DNA of 64,000 bases, from positions 11,216,001-11,280,000 of the forward strand of contig NC_062244.1 in assembly GCF_905475465.1 (NCBI RefSeq), written 5' to 3'. Source of the stretch: Pieris napi (Eukaryota; Arthropoda; Insecta; Lepidoptera; Pieridae). Positions 32,443 to 43,564 of the stretch are shown here, one piece after another; position 1 is the first letter of the stretch, and each line of letters starts with the position of its first letter. The notes under the pieces are model-generated. The model was not told the DNA's origin. It made no database searches and saw only the letters and a list, made by a program, of their open reading frames with translations. The position numbers were made by a program, and so were the translations under genes.

Positions 32443-32632
32443 TCTGGGCCTCAGATTCTGTATCTTGGATCGATATCGACTTTTCGTGTCTAAAGCATGC
32501 CGGTTTCCCCACGATGTCTTTCTTCGTGCTAAATGCGCACATAGACAGAACATCTATTGGTGCACAGCCGGGGATCGAACCTACGACCCCAGAAATGAGA
32601 GTCGCACATTGAAACCACTTAGCCTACACTGG
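32443..32632 (-). mobile_element. tRNA-derived SINE (family A), internally deleted
   Basis: 'gggcctcagattctgtatc...gacttttcgtgtctaaagcatgccggtttccccacgatg...gcgcacatagacagaa...ggtgcacagccggggatcgaacctacgaccccag...gaaaccacttagcctacac'. The tRNA-like head is well kept. A LINE-B scrap ('ggcaacgcactcgcgagcc') follows at about 32737. Confidence 0.75.
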
Positions 32633-32764
32633 TCCTTTAAAAATGATAACCGGAGTATTTTCTGTCCGTACAAGAGCTTTTATATTTATATTGGGAGAAC
32701 TTTGGAATGCGTGGTAATCTATATAACATATAAGGACGGCAACGCACTCGCGAGCCTTTTGACA

Positions 32765-33704
32765 TATACTGAACAATAAAACACTGTTCCTTTCAAAAGT
32801 AGGAAACTAAACTTTTAAATTTCCGAACTTCTAAAATAGAATATGTACTGAATACATAAGAAAGAAAAACACGTCTTCAATAGAGCAAAGAAACTTCCTT
32901 GCATCCCCGATTAAAATCCAAAATATGCACGTTTTGATTTCACAAAAATCACTCAAGTCGACAATCGAAAGCTGTAAGCGCTATTAAAATTCTAATTATC
33001 CCCAAACGTACCGCCATCCAACGCGTATTAAGAAAATTCTTAATAATTTCCAAAGTAGTGCGAAATACGCGGTTTCCACAATATATACCGCATATTATTT
33101 GCGTTCCCTTGTCCCATTTTCCTAATTGCCGCGCGCCGTACTACGATAATGACTTCCCCAATTTCTACGCCGACTCAACTCTTTGTTCGTGTCTATTGTT
33201 TATGGCTACAAAAATGTGACAGATATGTGAAATCCTGGCTATAATCATCTGTTATGAAAACTCAGTCGAGTACTTGTCTTGCAATCTTTATCTAGACGTT
33301 ACAGATTGATTAATTTATAATTCTTTTACATAATATTTAGTAAAATCTTTAAACCTTCAACACCAATGTTTACTACATATATGCCCATATATGCCCACAG
33401 CCCTCCAAATAGGACCGTTTGTCACAACCGTGTGCTATTTGGCTCCAGTTTGGACCAGCTATTCTTTTGTCCTTGTCTTCCCATCGAGTCAATTCTATTT
33501 TATTTTCGGTATTTTATTAATCACCTGCTGGTGTTTCCAAGTCACTTTTGTCACGGGTCATAACAGCTGCATTAAGGAAGGTAGACTGAAAACAGGAGAG
33601 ATATCACTACCAGTGCGGCAGGTTCAATACGCCTGAATAGGTATTTTTTCAATTTTTTTACCATTATTGGTCAACCGCTTGAAATGTCAATGCCTAAAAA
33701 GCTA
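32765..33704. other. Intergenic sequence, nothing recognised
   Basis: The overlapping frames at 33366-33636 are hydrophobic but match no family that I know and have no splice support. Confidence 0.35.
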
Positions 33705-35314
33705 ATGGTAGGGGAGCCCACGATGCTAAATGGGGATTTACTCGAGCGTCGTAGAGACCTATTGGGATGCAAAGCTTAGATAAAAAGAAGAAAAAAATGT
33801 TATATGATAAATTCCTTTTCATCGGTGGGGGAAGCGGCTATAGATAGTTAAATATGTAAAAAAAAACTGTTGCATGGACATCCTCGAGCGCGTCAGATAT
33901 TGATAGCATCTATGCCCTACGTATTTTTAATAATGTACGTATGTTAATCTGATCGTTTGCATGATGCGGGTGGTTGTATTTAAGGGTTGAAAATTAAAAA
34001 AAAAATTTTTTTATCGAGCGCGTCAGATTTTCTAAGGGAGTGTTAAGTGCACCAAAAAAAAGCTCTCATTCACTAATCTGACGATTTCGATGGGACGCAA
34101 ACCCACAGCCATTTTCTTAATTTGCAAAAAAAAATCGCAATTTTGAAATACTCAAGCGCGTCAGATTAAGATATATGTGGTTCATCTTTATGTTCTAAAC
34201 GTACTGTCCCATAATCTGACGATTATCTAGAGGGATTCGCCTGATCTGACAAAAAAAAAATAGAAAAACGGTTCACCTAAAGGGCCATGCCTGCAACTTC
34301 CCGCTAATTCCATTCCTGGGCGCTTAAAATTGATATTTTGAGCTCGCTGAGTTCAAAGAAATAACATTTCTATGCATTTGAGCTCTCCCAGCTCGAAAGT
34401 CTGATAGAAGTTTCATAGAACACTATTTTTGGAATTTTCAAACCGCAATAACTTTTGAATGGATCAATAAAATTTTCACGCGGTTGGCGGCATTCGACGC
34501 AGTTTTATCATTCTCATAAATAATTTTGCAATTTTTATTGATCGAAGCACAAATTTCGGAGTAATCCCGAAAAAAAACACTTTTTCGGGTTTCTTTCGTG
34601 TACGATATCTCTCGAACGAATCAACCGCTTTTGACCAGCTTGGTGGCGATCGACGTGGTTTTTCAAGCTCAAAGGCGGATTAGTTTTTGAAATTGATCGA
34701 TAAAGAAACCACTTTAAAAAAAAATATTTCTTATTTTTTTAAGATTTTTCGAAATTTCTCAAAATCTATCGGTCCGAATCGGTTCAAATTCACAGGAAAT
34801 GTAATTTTGAGGGAAATATTTAGAACGCCGTTTAGTAGATTCCGATCGGTTTAAGGAAATGTAGGCATCACGCAGCTGCACGCATTTAACTTTATCGACG
34901 AATTTTTGTTATTTCGGCTTGCGGAAATCGTCAGATTATATATTTTTCATTATTCTTGAATTATTTCCTTCAAAATAAAAAAAAAATTAGCTACGCTCGA
35001 GAATGTCGAGATGACGTTTTTTTTTTACAACTTTGTTGCCCTCCCCTTTTTTTCCGTCACTCTCAAATTGTCAGATTAGTGGAATATACACTTTTTAGGA
35101 TGTAATTAACTCACCCTACCTTAATCTGACGCGCTCGGGAATTTCTGATGGTCAATTTTTTTTTACTAAACTGATCCTGTCTCCTTCACGTGCGGCCTTA
35201 TATATGGGCCTCATATTTTGTGGAGGTACTTAACCGGGTACAAGGTATCCCCCTATATATTAATCTGCCGCGCTTTAGTAAATCCCGAAATCCCCTCTTG
35301 GGCTCCCCTACCAT
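33705..35314. mobile_element. 1.6-kb TIR element with clustered subterminal repeats
   Basis: The ends are a 16-bp inverted repeat, left ATGGTAGGGGAGCCCA and right TGGGCTCCCCTACCAT. Inside, a motif GCGCGTCAGAT lies near the left end (33888, 34018, 34156) and its complement ATCTGACGCGC near the right end (35123, and a variant at 35263). Shorter CTGAC/GTCAG partners occur at 34074, 34213, 34928 and 35068. There is no ORF long enough for a transposase, so it is non-autonomous. The core (34330-34900) contains 'ttgagctctcccagctcg' and 'ctctcgaacgaatcaaccg'. Superfamily not assigned. Confidence 0.8.
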
Positions 35315-35464
35315 AAGGTAAACACGATTATGCAGGGTCTTAAGTTTGGCTTTAAGGAACGCATATGTTATCTTAAAAAGGCATTGCATTTATCATCTGA
35401 TTTATAAAACAAAATTTCTTGTACGATTCCAATGAAAAATACAACCTACAAATTATAATTATAA

Positions 35465-35590
35465 TAGTTTATGTGCAAAAAAATATTAGGTAGGTGCAAT
35501 CTAAACTTCAGAACATTCGCATATTCTGCCACATATAATGTGAGGGTTGTCTTAAAAGGTAAACTTTTACATAGAAGTTACCTATTACAA
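35465..35590 (-). mobile_element. LINE 3'-tail fragment (family E), reverse
   Basis: 'gtgcaatctaaacttcagaacattcgcatattctgccacatataatgtgagggttgtcttaaa' is the reverse complement of the tail at 26150-26230. Confidence 0.55.
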
Positions 35591-35621
35591 TACATTATCA
35601 ATCATATAATTATAGTGAATC

Positions 35622-35944
35622 TAATACATATATAAAATTCTCGTGTTGCTGTGTTTGTGGTTAAACTCCTCCGAAACGGCTCGACCGATTCTCATGAAAT
35701 TTTGTGTGCATATTGGGTATGTCTGAGAATCGGACAACATCTATTTTTCATCCCCCTAAAATTTAGGGCCTAAATGGTACTACCATTAATATATTTTTCT
35801 ACCCCTTAATATATTTTTTTATTTTTTTATGATACAGCAATTAAAAATACTTACAACACCTAACTTTCACCTCTCTACGATCAACCCCTATTTTATTATT
35901 ATAAATGATATACATGGCAAAACGACGTTTGCCCGGTCAGCTAG
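35622..35944 (-). repeat. Dispersed repeat D, reverse
   Basis: 'atatataaaattctcgtgttgctg...ctccgaaacggctcgaccgattctcatgaaattttgtgtgcatattgggtatgtctgagaatcgg...cacctctctacgatcaacccctattttatta...catggcaaaacgacgtttgcccggtcagctag'. Confidence 0.75.
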
Positions 35945-36294
35945 TTGTTATTTAAAATTTACAAAATTTATACTACGATAGTGAAACAACAGTTTTTCCA
36001 AACATTTTCTACCGTAGATAACAGGCAAATATAAATAAAAATTGTAACGTCACAAATCATATTAATTTGATTACCGCATTGTTTGGGTATCGTAAATGTG
36101 GTTCAGTCATGCCACGTGGGTGCACTATAATCACTTTGATTTATTTTCAGGAAAAAATAAGGAAATACCATTTTTGTATTATTATTTTTTTTTACTCTAT
36201 ATGTTCTCAGTGATTGTAGTCCCAGGTCCATAAAATTCTAGTGCCATTCTACACTTATCTTACAGAAGAACAGTTTTTCGTTCACAATTAAACT

Positions 36295-36445
36295 AACTCA
36301 AACTCAAAATAACTTTATTCATATAGTTAAATAAGTATACTTATGAACGTCAAAAAAGAAGTCAAATTAATTCTAAATTTACATTTACTACCAGTTCGCA
36401 AGGGCGTAGAGCGGGCAAGAAGAACTGGCAAGAAACTTTTGAGTC
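36295..36445 (-). repeat. Dispersed repeat C, reverse, partial
   Basis: 'aactcaaaataactttattcatatagtt...gtatacttatgaacgtcaaaaaagaagtc...ctaaatttacatttactaccagttcgcaagggcgtagagcgggcaagaagaactggcaagaaactt'. Confidence 0.7.
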
Positions 36446-36894
36446 TTACAAATTGTTTGAACTAGAGCAAATCAATCCTAAGGATCATTTAAGTATTCGT
36501 CAAATTTATAAAAAGCTTTATTAAAAAGCTTTACTACATAAACAGTAATGAGATGTGCGGTGTTTATGTTTCATATGCTCGCTCTTCAAACTCCGAATGA
36601 AAGCATATTTGTGCTTTTCCCCAGCCTATTGTTATAACGTTCATTTGAATTTCGAATGCATTTTAATGTTTTTCGCATACCGCTGAGATATTTTTCCAAG
36701 TATAATTGTGTCATGTTATGTAAAATATTTCTTTTGTTTGAATAATCGTAGTTTCTATTGAACCCTAAGTATTATTTTTATCACATTTTCCATTAACGAT
36801 TGATTGTAAGATGTGGAAAACTCGGATATAAATAAATCTCAATAATAATAATAATCTCAATATAATATATCTCGTAATTTTAAATATGTACCTT

Positions 36895-37069
36895 TTTTGT
36901 TTTTATTTTTTTACGATACAGCATACAAAAATAAATACAACCCCTAATTTTTACCCCTCTACGACCAACCCCTATTTTTGTTATTGTAGATAGTTATTTT
37001 TATTGAACTAAAAAAATGTTTCCTACAAATAATATACATGAGAAAACGTTTGCCGGGTTAGCTAGTATT
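36895..37069 (-). repeat. Dispersed repeat D, reverse, partial
   Basis: 'tttttttacgatacagcatacaaaaataaatacaacccctaatttttacccctctacgaccaacccctatttttgttattgtagatagttatttttattgaac...cgtttgccgggttagctag'. Confidence 0.7.
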
Positions 37070-37551
37070 TATATAGTACTGCGATTGATATTCACGAATT
37101 CTCGATTTTCCCCCAAATTTTTGCCGAGATTTTGCTAAAAGAGAATGATTTTACTGATTTCAATCGTGATTGATTAACAGGATATCCAGCTCAATACGCA
37201 TTGCATGCGATATGATACATCATGTTCTGCGTCTTGCATTTTTCTTCACATTCTCACCACCCAGTCTTGTCTGATATTCTGATAAAACATAAGACACCTG
37301 CGTAAACTTGCAAATTACATCTTCCGCATTGATGACCAGTATCAATAGAGATTAACCGTGGTCGAATGGGTCTGGTTGAAATATGCCTATAATTGATTGC
37401 TTCTGAACCCGTAGTCGTAAATTTCTATTGGATTAGGAACCCCAACTTTTCCACTTCTTGACGAAGTCCACTCTAAGTGGAATGTTTATATTCGATAATT
37501 AATCGCTGAGATTTCGATAATTGACTATGAAAATTATCGTGTTTAATATTA

Positions 37552-37856
37552 AGTCAGTTATTACAGATGTAGCCGGGGCGTATTTCGCGAGACGTGTGAT
37601 GTGAAGCTTAGGTATAGAAAAAGTCCCTGGACACAATGACAGGGGAGTAGAAAAGGTATTATTATAAATAATAAAAAAATAAGTCAGTTAATTTATTTAA
37701 GTTATTTTATTACAGATGTAGCCGGGGCGTATTTCGCGAGACGTATGATGTGAAGCTTAGATATAGAAAAAGTCCCTGGACACAATGGCAGGGGAGTAGA
37801 AAAGGTATTATTATAAATAAATAAAAATATAAGTCAGTTAATTTATTTAAGTTACC
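37552..37856. repeat. 149-bp tandem duplication
   Basis: 'tacagatgtagccggggcgtatttcgcgagacg...gatgtgaagctta...agtccctggacacaatg...caggggagtagaaaaggtattattataaat' occurs at 37562 and again at 37711. The copies differ at only a few positions, so the duplication is recent. Function unknown. Confidence 0.9.
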
Positions 37857-38217
37857 AATTAATTTTTAATTACTAAATTCCTCAAACAAAATGAGGAAAA
37901 GCGAAAAATAATGAAAACCTCATTAGGTACCCGAAATCTCGAGATCAGTTTAAAAGATTAGAGATGATTTATACAATAAAAATAATGAATACTAAAACCA
38001 AGGGACCGGGTTTATACAGATTAAGGGGCCTTGGAATAAAATACGGCTGTGAATACATTCCTTGTGGTAATTTAGCGGGTTTTTGAGATAAGAAGACCTT
38101 ACGTTTGTATTTTGGGTAGAGTGCGTTTTTTCCTATTGAGATTTGCCCTAAACGCACTCTCTGTTGCAAGTCTGACACTGCGCAAATTCTTAACTTTAAC
38201 GTATGTGTATTAAAATT

Positions 38218-38443
38218 AAATAAATCAGTGGCGCTACAACCTTTATATGTCTAGGCCTCAGATTTCTGTATCTCGTTTTTGGGTCTAAGGCAAGCCGGTA
38301 TTCTCACGATGTTTTCTTTCACCGTTCGTGCAAATGTTAAATGCTCATGTAGAAAGAAACTCCATTGGTGCATAGAGATCGAACTTTCGACCTCAGAGAT
38401 GAGAGTCGCACGCTGAAGCCACTAGGCCAACACTGCACTTATT
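38218..38443 (-). mobile_element. tRNA-derived SINE (family A)
   Basis: 'aaatcagtggcgctacaacctttatatgtctaggcctcagatttctgtatct...gtctaaggcaagccggtattctcacgatg...gttaaatgctcatgtagaaagaaactccattggtgc...cgacctcagagatgagagtcgcacgctgaagccactaggccaacactgc'. Confidence 0.8.
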
Positions 38444-39060
38444 TAAATTAGCATAATATATGTCACACAAACCAAAATCACATAAGCAATTTGCAGAATA
38501 CACATATTAAAGTTTTAAGTGGAAAAACGAGTTTAAATTTCACGCAAATCGGCTACGTAGCTAACTGGCAAAAGTTTTCACTGCTGAAATAACGTTACCT
38601 TCATTTAAATAAATTGAAATAACACACATTTGCATCTAAACACTATTTTTATACGCAGAGACGGAGTTTTCAAATATTAGTCAACCAAACAAAATGCATG
38701 GCATTAAAACTAATGAAAGACTGGATAGTTTATAAGGCGATTTTTGATAGAAAAAACATAATTTTTATAATATATAAAAAAAATCTTTTAACATATATTC
38801 AAGCGTTTCAAGACTGGCAAGGGTAACTTAAAATTTTATAAATTTTCGTCTGATTTTCTTTCAAAAAACGGCGTGTAGATATATTATACATATACTATTA
38901 ATGTAATTTTTATAACTCAGTATTATAATTACCGTTAAAAGTTGAGAAAAATACTAAATTAATGGTTTTATTAATATTTATTTCCAACACACGCATATAC
39001 AGTATTCACAATATTCTTAACCACATTAAAAATAGATAAATAGAATATCAAAACAAATTT
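38444..39060. other. Intergenic sequence, nothing recognised
   Basis: No supportable gene or repeat. Confidence 0.4.
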
Positions 39061-39064
39061 AAAA

Positions 39065-39140
39065 AGTTCAATTCCGGTGGTAACGTGACTTTAATGTTGG
39101 CTATTTCCTCATATTACGATACTTATACGTTGATTAAAAA
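39065..39140 (+). repeat. Diverged fragment of family F
   Basis: 'aattccggtggtaacgtgactttaatgttggctatttcctcatattacgatacttatacgttga' parallels 'ggcagtgtacctttaacgctggcagcatttcc...gcgatacttattcgttga' at 12178-12238. Confidence 0.4.
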
Positions 39141-39272
39141 TTTATTGTATATTTTGTTACATTAAAATTGTTATAGTTGAAGTAGAAAAAGTATTGTTCT
39201 ATAAATTGCATCCCATGGCAGCGGCGATGTGAACAGTAGGGATTTTTCATATATATATATATGTGTTTCATA

Positions 39273-39602
39273 TATATATGTCACCGTAAAATTGTAAACA
39301 CCGTTAGATTGTAATCTATCTCGCGAGATTATAAACTGTCGAAAGATTGTGAACCTCAACGAACTGCTTACAATTTAACGTATTATTATTCGGTAGTTAT
39401 ATGAAATTGTTGGAAAGTAAAATTAATCTGTAATTGACCAAAGAAGTTTGAATGATAACTAAGTTAGTGTAGTACAATCTACCGAATAATAATACGTTAA
39501 ATTGTAAGCAGTAAGCTGAGGTTCACAATCTTTCGACAGTTTATAATCTCGCGAGATAGATTACAATCTAACGGTGTTTACAATTTTACGTTAACATATA
39601 TA
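39273..39602. mobile_element. About 330-bp MITE with 124-bp inverted arms
   Basis: The left arm 39273-39396 and right arm 39479-39602 are near-perfect inverted copies ('cgtaaaattgtaaacaccgttagattgtaatc', 'tatctcgcgagattataaactgtcgaaagattgtgaacctca', 'cttacaatttaacgtattattattcggtag'). They flank an 82-bp spacer. AT-repeats border it on the left. TTAA occurs near the right end, but I cannot prove a target-site duplication. Confidence 0.8.
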
Positions 39603-40020
39603 ACCTTACCAAAGAGGGTGTGAGAGCAATAGACGGAATACATTTTTCTTTAAAATATTAAGTTGTTAATGTTAAATTTCAGTTTTCTTACATATCTATT
39701 AAAGTACTTAGTTATCTGTTTCGTATATTTTGCTTAATAATGTAATCTGTTTTGACTGAATAAATGCTTTCTTTTATAGCATGTATATGTGTATCTGTAA
39801 AAATAATTATATAATAAAAATACAATGCCACAATATTTCATAAATACAACAATACGAAATGTGCAATAACAACAAAACATATAATTTCCACCCTTTATTT
39901 ATATGAGAAATCCCGAAAACCTCATAAAATATTGAGTGGACGCACTTGCTAATTATAGGCTGAGAGTTGAACACCAGATCTAATATCCAGTATATTGTAT
40001 TGTTGCGATACCATTACGCC

Positions 40021-40079
40021 TACAATCATTGCAATAGCGATCGTGACATTCAAACGTCATCGCTATTGCAATGATTGTA
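40021..40079. other. 59-nt hairpin with 21-bp perfect stem
   Basis: 'tacaatcattgcaatagcgat' and its exact reverse complement close a 17-base loop in which GTGAC/GTCA can extend the stem. Size and stem are compatible with a small-RNA precursor, but perfect arms next to repeats more often mean a MITE remnant. Confidence 0.6.
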
Positions 40080-40081
40080 TT

Positions 40082-40200
40082 CTAAAGAGCATTTTAAAGT
40101 CCGGCAACGCACCCACTAAAAATGGGTGTCTATGGGCTGCGAAGACTGCCCTTTTTGGTCGTCCCGCAAGCTCGTTTGCCCCCCTATTATATAAAAACGG
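40082..40200 (+). mobile_element. LINE ORF2 C-terminus/3' tail (family B variant)
   Basis: A plus frame reads I-L-K-S-G-N-A-P-T-K-N-G-C-L-W-A-A-K-T; DNA 'aagtccggcaacgcacccactaaaaatgggtgtc...tttgcccccctattatataaaa' matches the variant tail at 3350-3455. Confidence 0.6.
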
Positions 40201-40404
40201 TATACTTAGCCACTGGGTCTGGCCTATCATAGGTAAGACTCTTAGAGAATATGTATTAACAGGAAAAGGCCAAACAATAATACTTAAACTAACATACATG
40301 AATAATTAAATGAATGAATAAAGCCTTTATTTCAATATCAACCAAGGTTTTACGCCTAATAATTAATGTTAGGAATTTACATATTTTGATTTTCTTTTGT
40401 ATGT

Positions 40405-40515
40405 AACAGGAGGCAAAGCAGGAGGCTCATCTTTTAAGGGAAACCACCGCCCATGGACACTCTCATTGCAAGAAGGCTCGCAAGTGCGTTGCCGGCCTTT
40501 TAAGAAGTGGTTTCT
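40405..40515 (-). mobile_element. LINE 3'-end fragment (family B)
   Basis: 'aacaggaggcaaagcaggaggctcatc...aaaccaccgcccatggacactctcattgcaagaaggctcgcaagtgcgttgccggccttttaagaagtgg'. Confidence 0.75.
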
Positions 40516-40964
40516 ATGTATTGTTTTGTATGTGATATAAATTTAAGCTTTTTTGTTAAATAAATAAAATACTTCATTTACTTTTGAAATTGGTCGGCGA
40601 CAGAGGGTGATATTATGCCTTGAAATAATGAAAAAAAATATAAGCATCAAAATATGTATATTAAAAAAAATTTTTTAGCATCTCTTGGGCTACATCTTTA
40701 AAGAGGTTTATTTTATGTAAAGGCCTAATACACGAAACGGCTACACCAGCCATAAAACCAACACAAAATAGCAAATTTACATTTTGGGCGAGTTTAACAT
40801 TTTTCAGGCCAATTCTCACGCGACTCCCCACAGAGTTAGTTAATCTCCGCTCATTTATAACACGAGAAGTGTGTGTCTTAATTAATATAATTAATAGTTA
40901 TTATACCTATTAAAGTTATACTATATCAAGAATTGCTTTTATTTATTATACAATAAATAAAAAT

Positions 40965-41110
40965 AAATCAGTGGCGCTACAACTTTCTTAGGTCTGGGCC
41001 TCAGATTTATGTATCTGTTTCATGATCATTTGTCAATAAAATAGGCAAGCAGGTGATCAGCCTCTTGTGTCTGACACACGCCGACGACTTTTAGACACTG
41101 AAGTCACTCT
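40965..41110 (-). mobile_element. SINE (family A), truncated
   Basis: 'aaatcagtggcgctacaactttcttaggtctgggcctcagatttatgtatctgtttcatgatcatttgtcaataaaataggcaagcaggtgatcagcctcttgtgtctgacacacgccgacgacttttagacactgaagtcact'. The central part and B box are deleted. Confidence 0.75.
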
Positions 41111-41354
41111 GCTTTTATTTATTATAAAAATATTAACAAGAAACATTGCGTTAAAAATGGGCTTGGGCAGAATTCAATTCGTTAAGTTAACAAAGACATT
41201 ACTTCATTAACTGGCTAGTAAACATTAAAAATGGGCACTAATTTTCAAAATACACTTCTGGGTTGAAACACATGTTCAATAAGATCTTGTCATGTCATAG
41301 AATGGTATGCGAAAGTTTATGCAGACTATTAAAATACGGAAAGTCGCATATCTC

Positions 41355-41560
41355 GGAAGCATTTTGGGCCATCATCGCCACGACTTGTTGCAGCGTATAA
41401 TGATGGGAAAAAGTCGTGGTTGCGGAACGTACGAGAGTGGGCCAGCATCACATCTGTGAAGCTGTTTAGACTAACACAAGATATCCAGCAATTCAAGTTT
41501 TAACAGCCACATTTTAGCAATAAAGTGGCACTAGAAGAAGAAGAAAAGGGCAAAATATCA
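41355..41560 (+). mobile_element. LINE ORF2 C-terminal relic
   Basis: Frames give G-H-H-R-H-D-L-L-Q-R-I-M-M-G-K, then R-E-W-A-S-I-T-S-V-K-L-F-R-L, T-Q-D-I-Q-Q-F and, after a stop, A-L-E-E-E-E. These are the 'RH-x-x-x-LLQ-x-I-x-x-GK', '(L)RE-x-x-(G)I-x-S-x-x-x-LFRLA-x-D' and final basic/acidic run of LINE ORF2 C-termini, with frameshifts. The ORF at 41525-41722 only overlaps its end. Confidence 0.6.
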
Positions 41561-41919
41561 AGCTATTTGTGGCTAGAATTCATTTTCATCATGCATGTGT
41601 GTGTGCACACCCAACACACCCACACTTTTACACCATCACATCATCATAATAATTATAATCTAATTTCGTTTCGTAAATGTTTGAACCTTTTTGTATATAT
41701 TATGTATTCCATCTTTGGCTAAATCTTTAGTATAATTGATTTTTGTTATATATAATTTTTGTTAGCTGTGGGTTTACGAAATAAGTACAACTAAGCTTTT
41801 ATATAATATAGTAATAAAAGCCCTTTTAATTTCCAATCATTACAAAAGTAGAATATACAGCTTGAATTTGTTGTATAAATTTTCCCTTGTTATCCTAATA
41901 TCCTAGGTTTCTACAGAAC

Positions 41920-42090
41920 TATTAATCTAAACCCCTATCAAGAAGGCCTCCTTCAGCTTTTCCAAGTATCTCTGTCCATGGCTTTCTTTCTCCATTCGCT
42001 TCCTATTAACGCTTCTATTTCTTTTTATCTTCTTTTGAGGCGTCTTCATCTCCTGCTTCCCCTTGGGCGTTTTTTTTTTTTAATTTTTTT
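41920..42090 (-). mobile_element. LINE ORF2 C-terminal relic
   Basis: 'gaaggcctccttcagcttttccaagtatctctgtccatggctttctttctccattcgcttcctattaacgcttctatttc' aligns with the minus-strand relic at 27085-27170, so both belong to one LINE family. Confidence 0.55.
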
Positions 42091-42303
42091 CGTTTTCCCG
42101 ATAATTCCCCGACTATGTAGTCGTCGGAGGTGTTAAAGAGCTTACATAAATGGTATTACCCGAATATTTACTTTCTATTACTATATTACTATATTACTGT
42201 ATTACTATTTCTACTACTACCTATTTCTTTTGACAACCCCCTGCATGACCCTCACAGCAAATCCCAAAAAGATGCCCCTCCACCTAACATTGAGCATTAT
42301 TGG

Positions 42304-42315
42304 CCCCCCCCCCCC
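42304..42315. repeat. C12 homopolymer
   Basis: Twelve consecutive C in AT-rich DNA; the length may be imprecise in the assembly. Confidence 0.8.
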
Positions 42316-42329
42316 ATACCCATTGGGCC

Positions 42330-42965
42330 TTGGAAAGGACGTAAAATCTGTCTCGAATATAGCAAAGAGATAAAACTATATTCCACCAAAATTATGACAC
42401 TTTATAAAGCTCTATATTTTTCAGCACACGACCTTATGAATATATGAATCATTTCCTCTGATTAATACGCAAAGTTCGTGACGATGCCTCTTTGGCGTGA
42501 ACTTATTTACACCTGCGTAAGTAATTTATGTTTTCATAAAATTACAATATTTGTCCTACGTATTAATAAAAAATATTATTAGTTGACATAACTTAAATAT
42601 ATGCAGCTGTGTTACTTGTATTTTGCGATGATATTTTAAATGTTATCATGCTCACATATTTTATGAAATATCAGTTATAACACAAAATATCTATTCTAGT
42701 AAAAAGATTTTGCTTAATTGTAACGAATAAATCCTAAATAAATTTAAGAAATTCTTTTACCATTGCGATGCCACATTATTCCTGAGTAGTATATACTTAC
42801 ATATAGCAGTATATAAATATATAATAAACATAATATTTAAAGTTGTATTTTACAAATAAAATTGGGAAAGCGTTATTAAGGTATTTTAACTGTTAGAAGT
42901 ACATACGCTCACATATTGACAATAATAATGATATAGATACGTGTCTTTTATATAAAATGTTTATA
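42330..42965. other. Intergenic sequence, nothing recognised
   Basis: AT-rich; the 105-codon frame that ends at 42447 runs through the C12 tract and shows no recognisable domain. Confidence 0.4.
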
Positions 42966-42969
42966 TAAG

Positions 42970-43225
42970 AAAACCGGTGGCGCTACAACCTTTTTAGGTC
43001 TCAGATTTCTGTATTTGTTTAATTTAATTTTCCTAATAGGCAATTAAGTGATCAGCCTTCTGAACCATGCCGTTGACTTTGAGTCAAAGCATGCCGGTTT
43101 CCTCACGATGTTTTCGTTCACCGTTAAACGGGTGTTAAACGCGCACATAGAAAGTCCATTCGCGCAGTGTTCAAACCTACGACCACAAGGATGAGAGTCG
43201 CATGCGGAAGGCACTAGACACTCAA
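42970..43225 (-). mobile_element. tRNA-derived SINE (family A)
   Basis: 'ggtggcgctacaacctttttaggtctcagatttctgtatttg...gcaattaagtgatcagccttctgaaccatgccgttgactttgagtcaaagcatgccggtttcctcacgatg...cgcgcacatagaaagtccattcgcgc...gttcaaacctacgacc...gagagtcgcatgcgg'. The A-box end is degraded. Confidence 0.75.
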
Positions 43226-43356
43226 TAAATATTTTAAATTCTCAAATGTTGTATACAATTAAACGTATTAAGAGCTTACTGCTTAATAAAAATTATGTAA
43301 CAACTAACTCAAGCCTATAGTATTGTCTTTTATTGACATAACCTTTACACATTTAA

Positions 43357-43564
43357 AGAAAACAATTTTTATACCGGATTGAAGTTATGTTTTATTATAA
43401 ATTTACAATTATTATACATAATTTTAAATTTAACCGACATTTCGCGTACTTTACAGCGTGCGTGGTCACGGTGAATAGAGGACACCGTGAGCCATTTCTG
43501 CCAAAACCCTCCATCTTTTAGTCATAATACATAACTTCAATCCGGTAAAAAAATTGTTTTCTTT
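43357..43564. mobile_element. About 208-bp MITE with 33-bp TIRs
   Basis: 'agaaaacaatttttataccggattgaagttatg' at the left is inverted at the right as 'cataacttcaatccggtaaaaaaattgttttct'. The interior holds 'cgacatttcgcgtactttacagcgtgcgtggtcacggtgaatagaggacaccgtgagcc', in which 'cacggtg...caccgtg' is a small nested palindrome. A scrap 'ccggatgtttcgcgtgctttac' recurs at 45650. Confidence 0.75.

Noticed and set aside
33366..33636. Overlapping hydrophobic frames of 65 and 81 codons
   Set aside because: Two different frames over the same bases, no domain, no splice or promoter support; no second membrane helix pattern or family match.
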